A DNA stretch of 64,000 nt from Ectothiorhodospiraceae bacterium BW-2 (GTDB taxonomy: Bacteria > Pseudomonadota > Gammaproteobacteria > Thiohalomonadales > Thiohalomonadaceae): the NCBI GenBank assembly GCA_008375315.1, contig CP032507.1, forward strand, positions 3,620,071-3,684,070. Direction: 5' to 3'. Positions 1 through 9,158 of this stretch are shown here, in pieces (positions within the stretch are counted from its first letter, which is position 1; each line of letters begins with the position of its first letter). Both the position numbers and the translations under genes were made by a program. The notes below the pieces were generated by a model. The model saw nothing but the letters and a program-made list of their open reading frames with translations. It was not told where the DNA came from and ran no database searches.

Positions 1-15
1 CCGACTGATCCCCTA

Positions 16-1344
16 ATGTCAAACTATTCGCCCCGCCCCCCCCACTATAGTGGTCTAAAGTGGCTACAAACACCCCTACCCACCACTATCGAGCCGTGGT
101 TGGAGGGCAAGAAATGGTCGCTAAGACAGCGCTCTAGCAGCCATAAAAAGGCACAACAGCAGCTACAGCAGCAGCTCGAACGCTACCCTTGGCGCTGGCC
201 GACCCACCCGATCCACTTTATTACCGATCTCCACGCCGATGCCGAAGCGTTATCGGCCTCTCTGGTCGCCTCGGGCCGAGTTAAACGGCTCGGCAGTCGC
301 GCCACAGACATTAAGTTAAAAAAAGGCGTTCGTGATGACGAGTTTCTCATCGGCGGGGACTGTTTTGATAAGGGACCGAGCAATCTACAACTACTTCGTA
401 CCCTAAAAAAACTTAAATCTCAGGGGGCTAGATTGGCGATTCTGGCCGGCAATCACGATATTAGGGTGCTGTTAGGCATGCGCTATGCGACGAATCGGGA
501 GAATCCTGGTCACGAGCATCTATTTATTCGTATGGGCACCAAGGTCATCCCACTGTTAAGCGAGCTTGAGCGCTACTATCTGCGCTATCCACACGCTCTG
601 CGCGATACGCCATCTAATAGGCGCTGCCGCCGCGAGCTATTTCCCTCGCCCCAGTGGTTTAAACAGTTTCCCGCCTATGCCAAAGCAACGCTTACGACCA
701 AAACCATCGCCAAGGAGCTAGAGCGAATTGAGGAGAAGATGGCCACCTTCGAACAGCAGTTACAACAGGCGGATCTCACTCTGCGTCAAGTCTATGCCGC
801 TATCTTAATATGGCGCAAACTCTTCTGCTCTAAAAAGGGGGAGTTCCACTGGTTCTATCACACCATGCGATTAGCTGTTCGTCGCGGTTCGATGCTCTTT
901 CTCCACGCCGGTATCGATGATCAGACCGCGCTCCATATCAAGCACCACGGTGTTAAGGCACTTAACTTACAGTTTAAGCAGCAACTCTATGGCGATAACG
1001 CCTTTGAGTTCTACTACGGCCATATCGCCAATACCATTCGTACTAAATATCGACCCGTTGATAAGCCGCTCTCGCTTCGCGGTACCGATACGCTCCATCA
1101 GAGCCATATCCACCTGCTAGTTCATGGCCATCGCAATCTGTTGCACGGCCAGCGACTGGTGCTGCGCAAAGGCATTTTACATTTAGAGTGTGATACCACC
1201 CTCGACCGTAACTCGCGCCAAAAAGAGGGGTTAACTGGGGTAGGCGCTGCGGTCACCACCATCGATCCGGCCGGTACGATTTTTGGTATTAGTAACGACT
1301 ACCCGCGGATTAAACTACTACAGCCACAACAGCTACTAACATAG
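16..1344 (+). CDS. Metallophosphoesterase (calcineurin-like fold)
   Basis: This 442-residue protein carries the metal-binding motifs of calcineurin-type phosphoesterases in the expected order: D-L-H at 71-73, GGDxxDKG at 113-120, GNHD at 145-148, and a late V-H-G-H-R motif near residue 370. These would hold a two-metal centre that hydrolyses phosphate esters. A charged, Gln-rich helical stretch (about 225-260) separates the early and late motifs and is longer than in minimal enzymes. There is no signal peptide, so it is probably cytosolic. The amphi-Trp gene follows after 9 bp, suggesting co-transcription. The substrate cannot be read from sequence. Fold assignment is confident; protein phosphatase versus nucleotide phosphatase activity is open. 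Confidence 0.8.
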   Translation: MSNYSPRPPHYSGLKWLQTPLPTTIEPWLEGKKWSLRQRSSSHKKAQQQLQQQLERYPWRWPTHPIHFITDLHADAEALSASLVASGRVKRLGSRATDIKLKKGVRDDEFLIGGDCFDKGPSNLQLLRTLKKLKSQGARLAILAGNHDIRVLLGMRYATNRENPGHEHLFIRMGTKVIPLLSELERYYLRYPHALRDTPSNRRCRRELFPSPQWFKQFPAYAKATLTTKTIAKELERIEEKMATFEQQLQQADLTLRQVYAAILIWRKLFCSKKGEFHWFYHTMRLAVRRGSMLFLHAGIDDQTALHIKHHGVKALNLQFKQQLYGDNAFEFYYGHIANTIRTKYRPVDKPLSLRGTDTLHQSHIHLLVHGHRNLLHGQRLVLRKGILHLECDTTLDRNSRQKEGLTGVGAAVTTIDPAGTIFGISNDYPRIKLLQPQQLLT

Positions 1345-1353
1345 GAGAGAGCC

Positions 1354-1626
1354 ATGAAGCGCAGTAAAAGTAGTACTTTTCGCCACCAATCACTGCAAGA
1401 TAGCGACTCCATTGCCACTATTCTCTCAGCTCTACAGGAGGGATTTGCTAAGGGGAAGCTGGTGTTAAGTGATGAGAGTGGCGAGATAAAACTCACCCCC
1501 TCAGGGCTGCTAAATGTCAAACTTAGCGCCGATGAGGAAGAGCATCGTCACAAACTCACTCTGCGTATTAGCTGGCAGAGTCCTAGTCAATTACCAGCCA
1601 AAAAAGGGAGTTTAAAGGTCGAATGA
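1354..1626 (+). CDS. amphi-Trp domain protein
   Basis: A 90-residue protein with the pattern of the amphi-Trp family: an early F-x-H-x-S-L-Q-D segment, a helix ending in ALQEGFAKGKL, an LxPxGLLxVKLxA strand, and a closing hydrophobic L-R-I-S-W stretch. Family members are small and of unknown function. A good Shine-Dalgarno (AGGAGAG) lies just before the ATG. Its stop overlaps the next start as ATGA, so translation of the downstream DUF4198 gene is probably coupled. It lies 9 bp after the phosphoesterase gene, and the three genes look like one operon. Confidence 0.7.
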   Translation: MKRSKSSTFRHQSLQDSDSIATILSALQEGFAKGKLVLSDESGEIKLTPSGLLNVKLSADEEEHRHKLTLRISWQSPSQLPAKKGSLKVE

Positions 1627-2462
1627 GCTGCATAGTTGGTATGACTCGACGACTCTGGCTAGCGTCGCTGCTGCTAACCGCCCCGCTCGCCACAGCGCAC
1701 GATTTCTGGATAGAGCCTACGCCCGCCTCTGTCACGGCCGGAGAGTCGGTCTCGCTGGCTCTTTGGGTCGGACAACATTTTCAGGGCACAACTCAACCCT
1801 ATATCCCCGCTTGGTTTCGCCGTTTTGAACATTTCGCCCCCGACGGCAGCCGCTCACCAATCGTAGGGAGTGAGCTAGGCGATGATCCGGCTGCTCGGCT
1901 CACCCTGTCGCAGCTGGGGAGCCACTGGATTATCTACAGCAGTGAATTTAGCACCGCTAAGATGGATCGGGAAACTTTTACTGACTATGTGATGGAACGG
2001 GGACTTGAGTATGCCGTTAAGGGCGTTGATCCCTCTTCCATACTCTATCCGGTGAGTGATCGCTATCGTCGTTGTGCTAAGGCGCTGATTCGTGCCGCTA
2101 GTGATCATGATCATGGTCGTAGCCACAGCGCCATACTCAACCAGCCGCTAGGGTTAGAGCTAGAGTTGGTGTTACTAAACTATCCTCTCTCATCGGAGGA
2201 TAATAGCAATACCATTGAGCTGCAACTGCTCTATCAGGATAGGCCATTAAGTGGGGTAACGGTGACGGCTCAGAGGCGTTCACTTCCTAAACAGAGACGC
2301 AAAGAGCAGAGTGATAGTCACGGTCGGATCAGTTTTACCTCAATTGAGGCCGATGATTGGCTCTTTAGTGCGGTTCATCTCTACCCTCATAGGGGCAGCA
2401 GCGGTAGCGGAAGTGATTGGGAGAGTCTTTGGGCAAGTTTGCGGCTTACTATTGCCGATTGA
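1623..2462 (+). CDS. Exported DUF4198 family protein
   Basis: The protein starts with a clear signal peptide (basic residues after Met7, a Leu/Ala core, likely cleavage after ATA near residue 25). The mature protein then begins with the HDFWIEP signature of DUF4198 proteins. These are beta-rich periplasmic proteins; some relatives are annotated as parts of nickel or cobalt uptake, but no transport partner is next to this one. A His-rich patch (DHDHGRSH) near residues 162-169 could bind metal. Start choice is between ATG 1623, overlapping the upstream stop, and ATG 1641, which gives a tidier signal peptide. It ends just before a bidirectional terminator. Family assignment is fairly sure; function is not known. 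Confidence 0.7.
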   Translation: MSCIVGMTRRLWLASLLLTAPLATAHDFWIEPTPASVTAGESVSLALWVGQHFQGTTQPYIPAWFRRFEHFAPDGSRSPIVGSELGDDPAARLTLSQLGSHWIIYSSEFSTAKMDRETFTDYVMERGLEYAVKGVDPSSILYPVSDRYRRCAKALIRAASDHDHGRSHSAILNQPLGLELELVLLNYPLSSEDNSNTIELQLLYQDRPLSGVTVTAQRRSLPKQRRKEQSDSHGRISFTSIEADDWLFSAVHLYPHRGSSGSGSDWESLWASLRLTIAD

Positions 2463-2494
2463 GGGTGGGTTAGAGCGACTGATATTTTTTAGAT

Positions 2495-2522
2495 AAAAAA
2501 ACCACCCCGAGGGGTGGTTTGT
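2495..2522. terminator. Bidirectional intrinsic terminator
   Basis: A perfect 8-bp GC-rich stem (ACCACCCC / GGGGTGGT) with a 2-nt loop has an A-run on its left and a short T-run on its right. Read on the minus strand it is followed by a strong U-tract, so it mainly ends the convergent lipoprotein gene. It can also serve the plus-strand operon ending at 2462. Confidence 0.85.
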
Positions 2523-2550
2523 CATTATGCTAACTGAATGGCGTTAAATC

Positions 2551-3939
2551 TTAGAAAGAGGTACCACCCGTCACGCCTGAGGGAATATTTGAACAAATAT
2601 CGGCATATGTTTGCGCGAATGTCGGTTCGGGAGCACCACTTCTTTCAGTACAGGCTATTTTCACTCGAGCCTCTTTGGCAGCTTCATCGCTTCCAGCCCC
2701 ATTAACATAGGTTTTCCAATCCTCTAGGGTATATTGATCTAGCGTCTTGGCTGTCTCTGTGCTGGTAGCAGATGGAGTAGTTGTCGTCCCTCCAGTTGTA
2801 CCAGTATTAGTTGCTGTAGCTGTAGCTGTAGCTGTATCGGTAGTTGTGGCTGTATCGGTAGTTGTGGCTGTATCGGTAGTTGTGGCCGTACCCGTATCAG
2901 TAGCCGTTCCAGTATCTGTTGCCGGAGGCGCAACAACGACTACCTTCTCTTGAATCGCAGCCGCCTCATTCACTAAGTTATCCAACTCTGCTTTACCTGT
3001 AGTCTCAATGTTATCAGTGGTAATTTCGCCTGTTACAATCTTGGCCGAAACCTGCTCTTTAACAATTTTGGTAATAGCAACCGCTTGTGAAATCGCTGTA
3101 GCGTCATTGTCATCAAGCGCAACGATGGCAGCCACTGCCTGCTTGGTCGCAGCCTTAACTACCTCTCTTTTGTCCTCTGTTACGCCGGAAGATTCCATCA
3201 CCTCGCTCAGCACAGTATCATCACTTAGCTGACTATCCAGTGTCACCGGTGCCTCAGCCGTTGAAGCGGCGAGCTTCTCGGCAACATTTGTCAACGCAGC
3301 AGCCGCATTACCACCGTTATCACCGACTAGCTGTACTAACGAGACAATTTTAGCCGCTGCCTTTTGAAGCTTAACATTTTCAACCGGCTGCTTATCAAGA
3401 TCATCAACCCCAACCCCTAAAGCAGATGCGGCAATTGTTCTCGCCTCCTCTGGGGTTTTTCCGGTCGCAGTAATCATCTCGACCATCGAGGTAATAGGTG
3501 TGACAACTTCCGCCCCTTCGGAGTCATTAAAATCACCATCTGACATTAAGTCACCGACATCAGCGCCTGAGACGGTATCGACACAGGTGGTTGCTTTAAG
3601 CTGACCTGTAGCCGCAGCAATAACTCGGTACTGCCCATCAGCAACAAAAGTTGCCGTATCTGTCCCTACCACCACGGTGGCACAATTGACGGCCGGATCA
3701 GAGATGATAATCCCCTTTAAGCTGACACTAGTGCCTGTATCCGTAGCTGTCGAAGTACCTGTATCCGTAGCTGTCGAAGTACCCGTACCCGTAGCTGTCG
3801 AAGTACCCGTACCCGTAGCTGTCGAAGTACCTGTATCCGTTGGAGCGGGATCATCGTCACTACTACATCCTACCGCCATAGCGACCGCACCTGCAATCAG
3901 CGTCATTTTCGCTAGCTGCTTAAAACTCATCTTTTGCAT
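2551..3939 (-). CDS. Repeat-rich predicted lipoprotein of unknown function
   Basis: The 462-residue protein has a lysine-bearing N-terminus, a short hydrophobic segment and a lipobox-like A-V-G-C at 22-25, so it is probably lipidated at Cys25; the following S-D-D-D could act as an inner-membrane retention signal. Two low-complexity Thr/Asp/Gly/Ala tracts (about residues 34-72 and 340-390) flank a folded-looking helical middle rich in Ala, Val and Asp. A cysteine-containing tail (CTER, DICSN) follows. The tracts are encoded by in-frame tandem repeats, so allele length could vary. A GAGGG Shine-Dalgarno lies 8 nt before the ATG. I do not recognise the middle domain. The gene stands alone and ends at the terminator at 2495-2522. 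Confidence 0.7.
   Translation of the reverse strand: MQKMSFKQLAKMTLIAGAVAMAVGCSSDDDPAPTDTGTSTATGTGTSTATGTGTSTATDTGTSTATDTGTSVSLKGIIISDPAVNCATVVVGTDTATFVADGQYRVIAAATGQLKATTCVDTVSGADVGDLMSDGDFNDSEGAEVVTPITSMVEMITATGKTPEEARTIAASALGVGVDDLDKQPVENVKLQKAAAKIVSLVQLVGDNGGNAAAALTNVAEKLAASTAEAPVTLDSQLSDDTVLSEVMESSGVTEDKREVVKAATKQAVAAIVALDDNDATAISQAVAITKIVKEQVSAKIVTGEITTDNIETTGKAELDNLVNEAAAIQEKVVVVAPPATDTGTATDTGTATTTDTATTTDTATTTDTATATATATNTGTTGGTTTTPSATSTETAKTLDQYTLEDWKTYVNGAGSDEAAKEARVKIACTERSGAPEPTFAQTYADICSNIPSGVTGGTSF
2810..2925. repeat. In-frame 18-bp tandem repeat tract in lipoprotein gene
   Basis: About 115 bp made of 6-bp and 18-bp tandem units; on the plus strand the 18-mer is GGTAGTTGTGGCTGTATC with about three near-identical copies. 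It encodes TATTTD-type units. The unit length is divisible by three, so slippage would change protein length without a frameshift. Confidence 0.85.
3734..3840. repeat. In-frame 24-bp tandem repeat tract in lipoprotein gene
   Basis: Four near-identical 24-bp units, built on GTAGCTGTCGAAGTACC plus GTATCC or GTACCC, encode the TGTSTATD/G octapeptide just after the lipobox. Unit length is divisible by three. Synonymous differences between copies show some age. Confidence 0.85.
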
Positions 3940-4104
3940 CTATCTACCCTCATTTGGAAGTTCGGTTAAAGTTAATTTTCAAGAAAAAAAATCTAAATAA
4001 AGTTGTTCAAATCACGAACCAACCCACGATTTACGCGATTAGGACCGAATCCTACTGCAATCTCTCCGTTTAGTCTAGCCCTTTGTCGAATAAATGTGAG
4101 CCCG

Positions 4105-5892
4105 TTAACTCTTCTCCGCCTGCTGTCGCTGCAACTGCCACAACCCAGCGTAGTGGCCATGATACCCTAACAGCTCGGCATGGCTACCCCGCTCGATAAT
4201 CTCCCCCTGAGACATCACCAAAATCTCATCGGCATCAACAATAGTGGAGAGGCGGTGGGCAATGACTAGAGTCGCATGGTGACTTGCAAGCTGGCGCAGT
4301 GAGTGGAGGATGCTCTGCTCGGAGCGGGAGTCGAGTGAGGAGGTCGCCTCGTCAAAAATCAGGATTTGTGGCCGCTTTAAGATGGCTCTGGCGATAGCGA
4401 TGCGCTGCTTCTCGCCGCCAGAGAGCTTCAGCCCCCGCTCACCTACCATGGTCTCATAGCCATCGGGCAAGGAGGTGATAAAGTTATCGATATCGGCCGC
4501 TTTAGCCGCTGCGATAATCGCCTCCCTCTCGGCCTCGGGGTTAGCGTAGCCGATATTGTAGGCGATGGTGTCGTTAAACAGCACCGTATCTTGCGGGACG
4601 ATGCCGATGACCCGCCGCAGACTCTCCTGAGTCACTCGACGGATATCGGTGCCATTGATAGTAATCTCCCCCTGCTGAATGTCGTAGAAGCGGTAGAGCA
4701 GCCGCGCTAAAGTCGATTTACCCGAACCACTATGACCAACGACTGCGACCTTTTTACCGGGCTCTACCCGCAGACTAATCTGCTTTAAAATCGGCCGCTC
4801 TGGCTGATAGTGAAAGGAGACACGATTGAAGATAATTTCACCTCTCCCCACCTCTAGCTCGGTCGCATCGGGCGCATCGACAATGTCTGGTATTTTTTGC
4901 ATTAGCTCAAACATCTGCGCCATATCGGAGAGGGCGTGTTTTACCTGACTATAGACCACACCTAAGAAATTGAGCGGGATAAAGACCTGCAGCATTAGTG
5001 CGTTAACCAGCACCAGATCGCCCATACTCATGTCGCCGTTAATCACCCCCTCGGCAGCGAGCACCATAATCATGCTTACCCCGAGTGCGATGAGCGCTCC
5101 TTGGGCGATGTTGAGCCCCGACATTGTCGTTTGGCTCATCACCGCTGCATCTTCCCACTGCGTTAATGTCTGACGATAGCGCCGATTTTCGTAGATTTCA
5201 TTATTAAAATATTTAACGGTCTCGTAGTTAATGAGGCTATCAATCGCAATTGAGTTTGCCTCTGAATCGAGCGCATTCATCTTATGACGAAACTGCATCC
5301 GCCATGCGGTGATTTTAAAGGTAGTCAAGATATAGACCACCACGATCGCTAAGGTAATGATCGCAAACCATGGGGTGTACTGCTGCAACATAATTAGCGC
5401 CACTAGCAGTAGCTCCACCAGCGTTGGAATAATGTTGAATAGCATAAAGTTGAGCAGAGAGGCGGCGCTGCGGGCACCTCGCTCCATATCCCGTGCCAAG
5501 GCTCCGGTTTTGCGCTCCAGATGGTAGCGCAGCGAGAGCCGGTGGAGCTGATCTAGCGCTCGCAGCGAGAGCTGTTTCATGGTGCCGTGCCGAACTCGGG
5601 CAAAGACGACATCTCGTAGCTCATTAAAGAGCGATCCGGCTAGCCGCAATACCCCATAGGCAACCAGTAGCGAGATCGGCAGTGCCAGCTCGGCCACTGT
5701 ATCGCTATCGAGATAGTCAACGATCTCCTTCATCATTAACGGTACACCGACGATAGCCGTTTTCGAGAGCACCAAAAACAGTAGCGCCAGCCCAGCTCGG
5801 CCACGATAGTCCCACAGATAGGGTAGCAGCGATTTTAGGGTGTCGAGATCGCGGCAATCCTCACGCGGCGGTTCGGTATGAAAGGTACGCAT
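4105..5892 (-). CDS. Atm1-type ABC exporter (fused permease and ATPase)
   Basis: A 595-residue half-transporter with an N-terminal six-helix permease followed by an ABC ATPase. The ATPase has Walker A GHSGSGKST, signature LSGGEKQR, Walker B ILIFDEAT and switch His in AHRLST. The loop DSLINYETVKYFNNE is characteristic of the Atm1/ABCB7/HMT1 group, whose members export glutathione-linked sulfur or metal species. It would act as a homodimer in the inner membrane. I chose ATG 5892: the reading frame is open further upstream, but that part overlaps the histidine kinase gene and does not resemble a transporter. It follows the kinase gene after 25 bp, so the two may share a transcript. The exact substrate is unknown. 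Confidence 0.88.
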   Translation of the reverse strand: MRTFHTEPPREDCRDLDTLKSLLPYLWDYRGRAGLALLFLVLSKTAIVGVPLMMKEIVDYLDSDTVAELALPISLLVAYGVLRLAGSLFNELRDVVFARVRHGTMKQLSLRALDQLHRLSLRYHLERKTGALARDMERGARSAASLLNFMLFNIIPTLVELLLVALIMLQQYTPWFAIITLAIVVVYILTTFKITAWRMQFRHKMNALDSEANSIAIDSLINYETVKYFNNEIYENRRYRQTLTQWEDAAVMSQTTMSGLNIAQGALIALGVSMIMVLAAEGVINGDMSMGDLVLVNALMLQVFIPLNFLGVVYSQVKHALSDMAQMFELMQKIPDIVDAPDATELEVGRGEIIFNRVSFHYQPERPILKQISLRVEPGKKVAVVGHSGSGKSTLARLLYRFYDIQQGEITINGTDIRRVTQESLRRVIGIVPQDTVLFNDTIAYNIGYANPEAEREAIIAAAKAADIDNFITSLPDGYETMVGERGLKLSGGEKQRIAIARAILKRPQILIFDEATSSLDSRSEQSILHSLRQLASHHATLVIAHRLSTIVDADEILVMSQGEIIERGSHAELLGYHGHYAGLWQLQRQQAEKS

Positions 5893-5917
5893 AGAGTCCG
5901 ATCTATATTTTAAGTCG

Positions 5918-7432
5918 CTACAGCGTCTGGTGGAAGGGTAACTGCACCCGCAGCACCACCTCACCCTCACGACAGTTTTCGGCCCATATTTTACCCCGAT
6001 GGCGCTGCACAATGGCGCGACAGATCGGCAGATCCAGATCGATGTTGTCCGTTTGGGTGCCAAAACGGTTCAAGTCGAATAGATGGCTTAGCTGCTCATC
6101 GCTCAACGGTTCGGAAGGGTAGGCGAGGCTCATTAATAGCACTCCATCGCCCCGCTCAACAGTTAGCCTAACGGTAGCGAGGTGCTGTCGCACTACCCTC
6201 GTGAGCAACAACTGCAATAGCTGCTGTAACCGCCCCTCATCCCCCTGCATTAACGGTAAATTGTCGGCCATCACTAGCGAGACGCCCCCCCCCTGTTGTG
6301 CCATCTGCGGTAGCAACCGATTCCACTCCTGCTCTATTAATCTATCCACTTGAAGTGGCGTTAAATTAATCTGTGCTTGTGCCCCTTCCAGCTCAGCTAA
6401 CTCATGGATATCGTTAATAAACTGCAATAGTCTAACGCTGCTTTGGTTAATATTGTCGAAGTAGCGGCGCAACTTCTGTGGCGGCGCACTCTCTGCCCGC
6501 CGCTGTCCAAGGCTGGAGAAGCTAATGATTGCATGCATGGTATTGCGCAGCTCGTGGGAGGTATTTAGCATAAAAAGCGCCTTAATTTCGCTGTTACCTA
6601 GGGCTAAATCTTTTTCGTACCGCATACGGTTAAGCTCTAAACGGTCGCTAATCTCGCGCGATACGCCATAAAAACCGCCAAAAGCGCCGTTACTATCGAA
6701 AATCGGTACGGCATTGGTCTGCACTACGACCAGATTGTCTCTTTTCGATTGCAGATGGTTAGTCAGTCCTGTGATAGTGGCCAACTCGGCGGAATATGTC
6801 TGCAACACAACCTTCAGTGCCTGCTGCTCAGCGACGGTCGCTAGCTCATAGAACGGCCGCCCCATCACCTCGTTAACACTGTAGCCGGTCAGGGAGTGAA
6901 TACGGGGGGTGATATAGCTGATATGTAGCTGCTCATCGCACTCCCAGATAATATCGGGCGAGCTATCGACTAGAGTACGAAAGCGTTTTTGGTGCCGTTT
7001 TAGTGCCTCCTCTGCCATCCGCTGTGAGGTCACATCCTGCAACACTCCCTCGTAGCAGATCGCCTCCCCTATCGCATTACGGTAAAAAGTGCCAAACATT
7101 GATATCCAGCGCTCCCCTCGCGGGTGGTGAATGCGATACTGAAAATCGAACTGCTCCTCCTGTAGCTCAAGCTGGCGCTCGAAGGCGTGGATCACCTCCT
7201 CTCGGTCGAGCTCAACAATTAACTCTCGCCAAAGCGAATAGTTAAGCGACTGTTTAGCTTCGACGCCTAACAGGCGACGACAATTATCGTCACAGTGGTA
7301 GTCGCCAGAGACGATATCGAGCGAAAAGAGCCCGGCACCGGCCACACCTAGCGCCTGAAACAGCCGGTATGGTTCGGTTAACAGCCTCTCAATACGGTTT
7401 GTTGCCGTGGTGGTAATGGGGCTATCCTCCAC
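5918..7432 (-). CDS. PAS-domain histidine kinase-like protein, probably inactive
   Basis: This 504-residue protein has two PAS/PAC units (about 25-140 and 148-265), a short coiled linker, then a HisKA-like region with His293 in TSHELRN, followed by an ATPase-like domain. No membrane segment is evident. The ATP-binding boxes are eroded: the N-box reads LLTRVVRQH without the usual Asn, the Gly-rich G1 box is absent, and the G2 position reads LDLPICR instead of GLGLAICR. The residues after the His are NTM rather than TPM. It resembles the intact kinase at 55432-56961 in the surrounding sequence. It may be a pseudokinase sensor or a phosphotransfer partner. The start is a GTG without a clear Shine-Dalgarno, so it is uncertain. 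Confidence 0.75.
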   Translation of the reverse strand: MEDSPITTTATNRIERLLTEPYRLFQALGVAGAGLFSLDIVSGDYHCDDNCRRLLGVEAKQSLNYSLWRELIVELDREEVIHAFERQLELQEEQFDFQYRIHHPRGERWISMFGTFYRNAIGEAICYEGVLQDVTSQRMAEEALKRHQKRFRTLVDSSPDIIWECDEQLHISYITPRIHSLTGYSVNEVMGRPFYELATVAEQQALKVVLQTYSAELATITGLTNHLQSKRDNLVVVQTNAVPIFDSNGAFGGFYGVSREISDRLELNRMRYEKDLALGNSEIKALFMLNTSHELRNTMHAIISFSSLGQRRAESAPPQKLRRYFDNINQSSVRLLQFINDIHELAELEGAQAQINLTPLQVDRLIEQEWNRLLPQMAQQGGGVSLVMADNLPLMQGDEGRLQQLLQLLLTRVVRQHLATVRLTVERGDGVLLMSLAYPSEPLSDEQLSHLFDLNRFGTQTDNIDLDLPICRAIVQRHRGKIWAENCREGEVVLRVQLPFHQTL

Positions 7433-7595
7433 TGAAAAAATCCTCTAAAAATACTCTAAAGCGGCGTTAGTGTAACACGACAGCCCTTCCCATAGGGGTA
7501 ACCGTTGCCTGCTCTTACCGCTTTTAACAGTTGCCACCACCGCCACGCTTCACTACCATTAGCGCTGTTATCCCCTATAGCGATGGAGATCACCT

Positions 7596-8255
7596 TTGAC
7601 TGAGAAGAGAATTACCACTGTGCTATTCGATCTTGACGGCACTGTTGTCGATACCGCGCCCGATCTGACCGCCGCACTGAATCGGGTGTTAGCACAGCAC
7701 CAAAAGCCCCCTCTGCCACTAGAGGAGGTTCGTCCGCACGCCTCGGATGGCACGGTAGCCCTAGTTAAGCTCGGTTTTGGCTACCACCGCGACGATCCTC
7801 GCTTCGAACCACTTCGAGAGGAGATATTGGCCAGTTATCGCGACCATATCGCCGATCACTCCACCCTATTTCTCGGCATGGGCGAGCTGCTGCTGCAACT
7901 ACAGCAACAGCAGCTTAGGCTCGGCATCGTTACCAATAAACCGACCGCACTCACCCTGCCACTACTACAGCAGCTACAACTAACCTCGCTATGGGGTACC
8001 ATCGTCTGTGGTGATACTCTACCACAGAGCAAACCCGATCCGGCCCCCCTGCTCTACGCCTGCCACCAACTTCGGACCGAAGCTGAGGCCACCCTCTATG
8101 TAGGCGATGCCCCTCGCGATATCGACGCTGGCAACCGCGCCGGCATGACGACCATCGCCGCAGCGTGGGGCTATCTCACCTCGCCGGAGCAGTGCCGCCA
8201 CTGGGGGGCCTCTGCCACGATTCACCACCCGGGAGAGTTATTGGCGCTTATTTAA
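7596..8255 (+). CDS. mupP: HAD phosphatase, MupP/Gph type
   Basis: A 219-residue HAD hydrolase with motif I DLDGTVVDT, motif II Thr in VTNKP, the motif III Lys in SKPDP and motif IV GDAPRDID. Gph (phosphoglycolate phosphatase) and MupP (MurNAc-6-phosphate phosphatase of peptidoglycan recycling) are close relatives. The segment around residues 75-90, the WGYL tail region and the nearby yciK gene fit MupP as arranged in Pseudomonas (ubiG-mupP-yciK). I therefore prefer MupP, with Gph as the alternative. The start is TTG 7596, decided by a GGAGA Shine-Dalgarno five bases upstream; the ATG at 7583 runs into a stop at once. hpnC follows after 8 bp. Confidence 0.75.
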   Translation: MTEKRITTVLFDLDGTVVDTAPDLTAALNRVLAQHQKPPLPLEEVRPHASDGTVALVKLGFGYHRDDPRFEPLREEILASYRDHIADHSTLFLGMGELLLQLQQQQLRLGIVTNKPTALTLPLLQQLQLTSLWGTIVCGDTLPQSKPDPAPLLYACHQLRTEAEATLYVGDAPRDIDAGNRAGMTTIAAAWGYLTSPEQCRHWGASATIHHPGELLALI

Positions 8256-8263
8256 CTCCCACT

Positions 8264-9142
8264 ATGCCCTCTAACTCGCCACAACTACAACAGAGCCGCC
8301 GCCAAGCGCTGCGCTGCGCTCAAAACCACTACGAAAACTTTCCAGTCGCCCCGCGACTACTCTTCGACTCTAACCGCCGCTACGCGGTAGCCGCCATCTA
8401 CCGCTTCGCCCGTGAGGCGGACGATATTGCCGACGAGCTCACTCTACCCGCCGCCCAACGCCTGCAACAGCTAACGCTGTTCGAACAGCAATTTTTAGCA
8501 CAACTACAACAAAACACCCCCCCTACTCCGCGCTTTGCGGCCCTCATTGCCGCCATTGAGGCGTTTAACCTCAATCCACAGTGGCTGCTCGATCTACTGC
8601 ACGCCTTTAAGCAGGACTGCACCCAGCAGCGTTATGCCGATATGGCCGCCGTGATGGCCTATTGTCGCTACTCGGCCAACCCTGTCGGCCGACTGCTGCT
8701 AGAGCTACACCAGATCACCCATCCGGCTGCCATCACTGCCTCCGATAGCCTCTGTAGTGCGCTACAGCTACTCAACTTTTTACAGGATTTAGCCCAAGAT
8801 TGGCACGAAAACCGACGGCTCTATCTCCCCCTGCAACAGCTACAGCAGTTTGGGGTAACCGATACCCACTTCGAACAGCAGCTCAATGATCCCCCCATGC
8901 GCCAACTACTCCAGTGGCAACTAGCCCAAATCGCCCCCCTCCTAGCGCAAGGAGAGCAGCTACCGAACTATCTTCAGGGCCGTTTTCGGTGGCTAATACG
9001 ACTGATTCTGGCCACGGCGACGACGCTCTACCACAAGCTCCACCACCAACCCCACCCCTTTAGCCGCCCGCGACTCTCGTTTGGCGATGCCCCCCGTATC
9101 GGCTACTATCTACTCCTCGGTTCCCCCTTTTCAACCCCCTAG
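8264..9142 (+). CDS. hpnC: Hydroxysqualene synthase HpnC
   Basis: A 292-residue trans-isoprenyl diphosphate synthase of the squalene/phytoene synthase family. It has both Asp-rich motifs that bind Mg-diphosphate: DDIADE in the READD context near residue 55, and NFLQDLAQDW near residue 175 followed by RRLYLP. In the HpnCDE route HpnD makes presqualene diphosphate, HpnC turns it into hydroxysqualene and HpnE reduces that to squalene, feeding hopanoid synthesis. Assignment to HpnC rather than HpnD rests on the unusual NFLQD second motif and its position first in the trio. The start ATG 8264 lies 8 bp after the mupP stop; upstream in-frame codons only overlap mupP. Confidence 0.85.
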   Translation: MPSNSPQLQQSRRQALRCAQNHYENFPVAPRLLFDSNRRYAVAAIYRFAREADDIADELTLPAAQRLQQLTLFEQQFLAQLQQNTPPTPRFAALIAAIEAFNLNPQWLLDLLHAFKQDCTQQRYADMAAVMAYCRYSANPVGRLLLELHQITHPAAITASDSLCSALQLLNFLQDLAQDWHENRRLYLPLQQLQQFGVTDTHFEQQLNDPPMRQLLQWQLAQIAPLLAQGEQLPNYLQGRFRWLIRLILATATTLYHKLHHQPHPFSRPRLSFGDAPRIGYYLLLGSPFSTP

Positions 9143-9158
9143 GTATGCCCGTTTCACC

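Noticed and set aside
5893-6063. Longer start of the Atm1-type transporter at 6063
   Set aside because: The extra 57 residues overlap the kinase gene, are Cys/Arg-rich and unlike transporter N-termini; ATG 5892 gives the family length.
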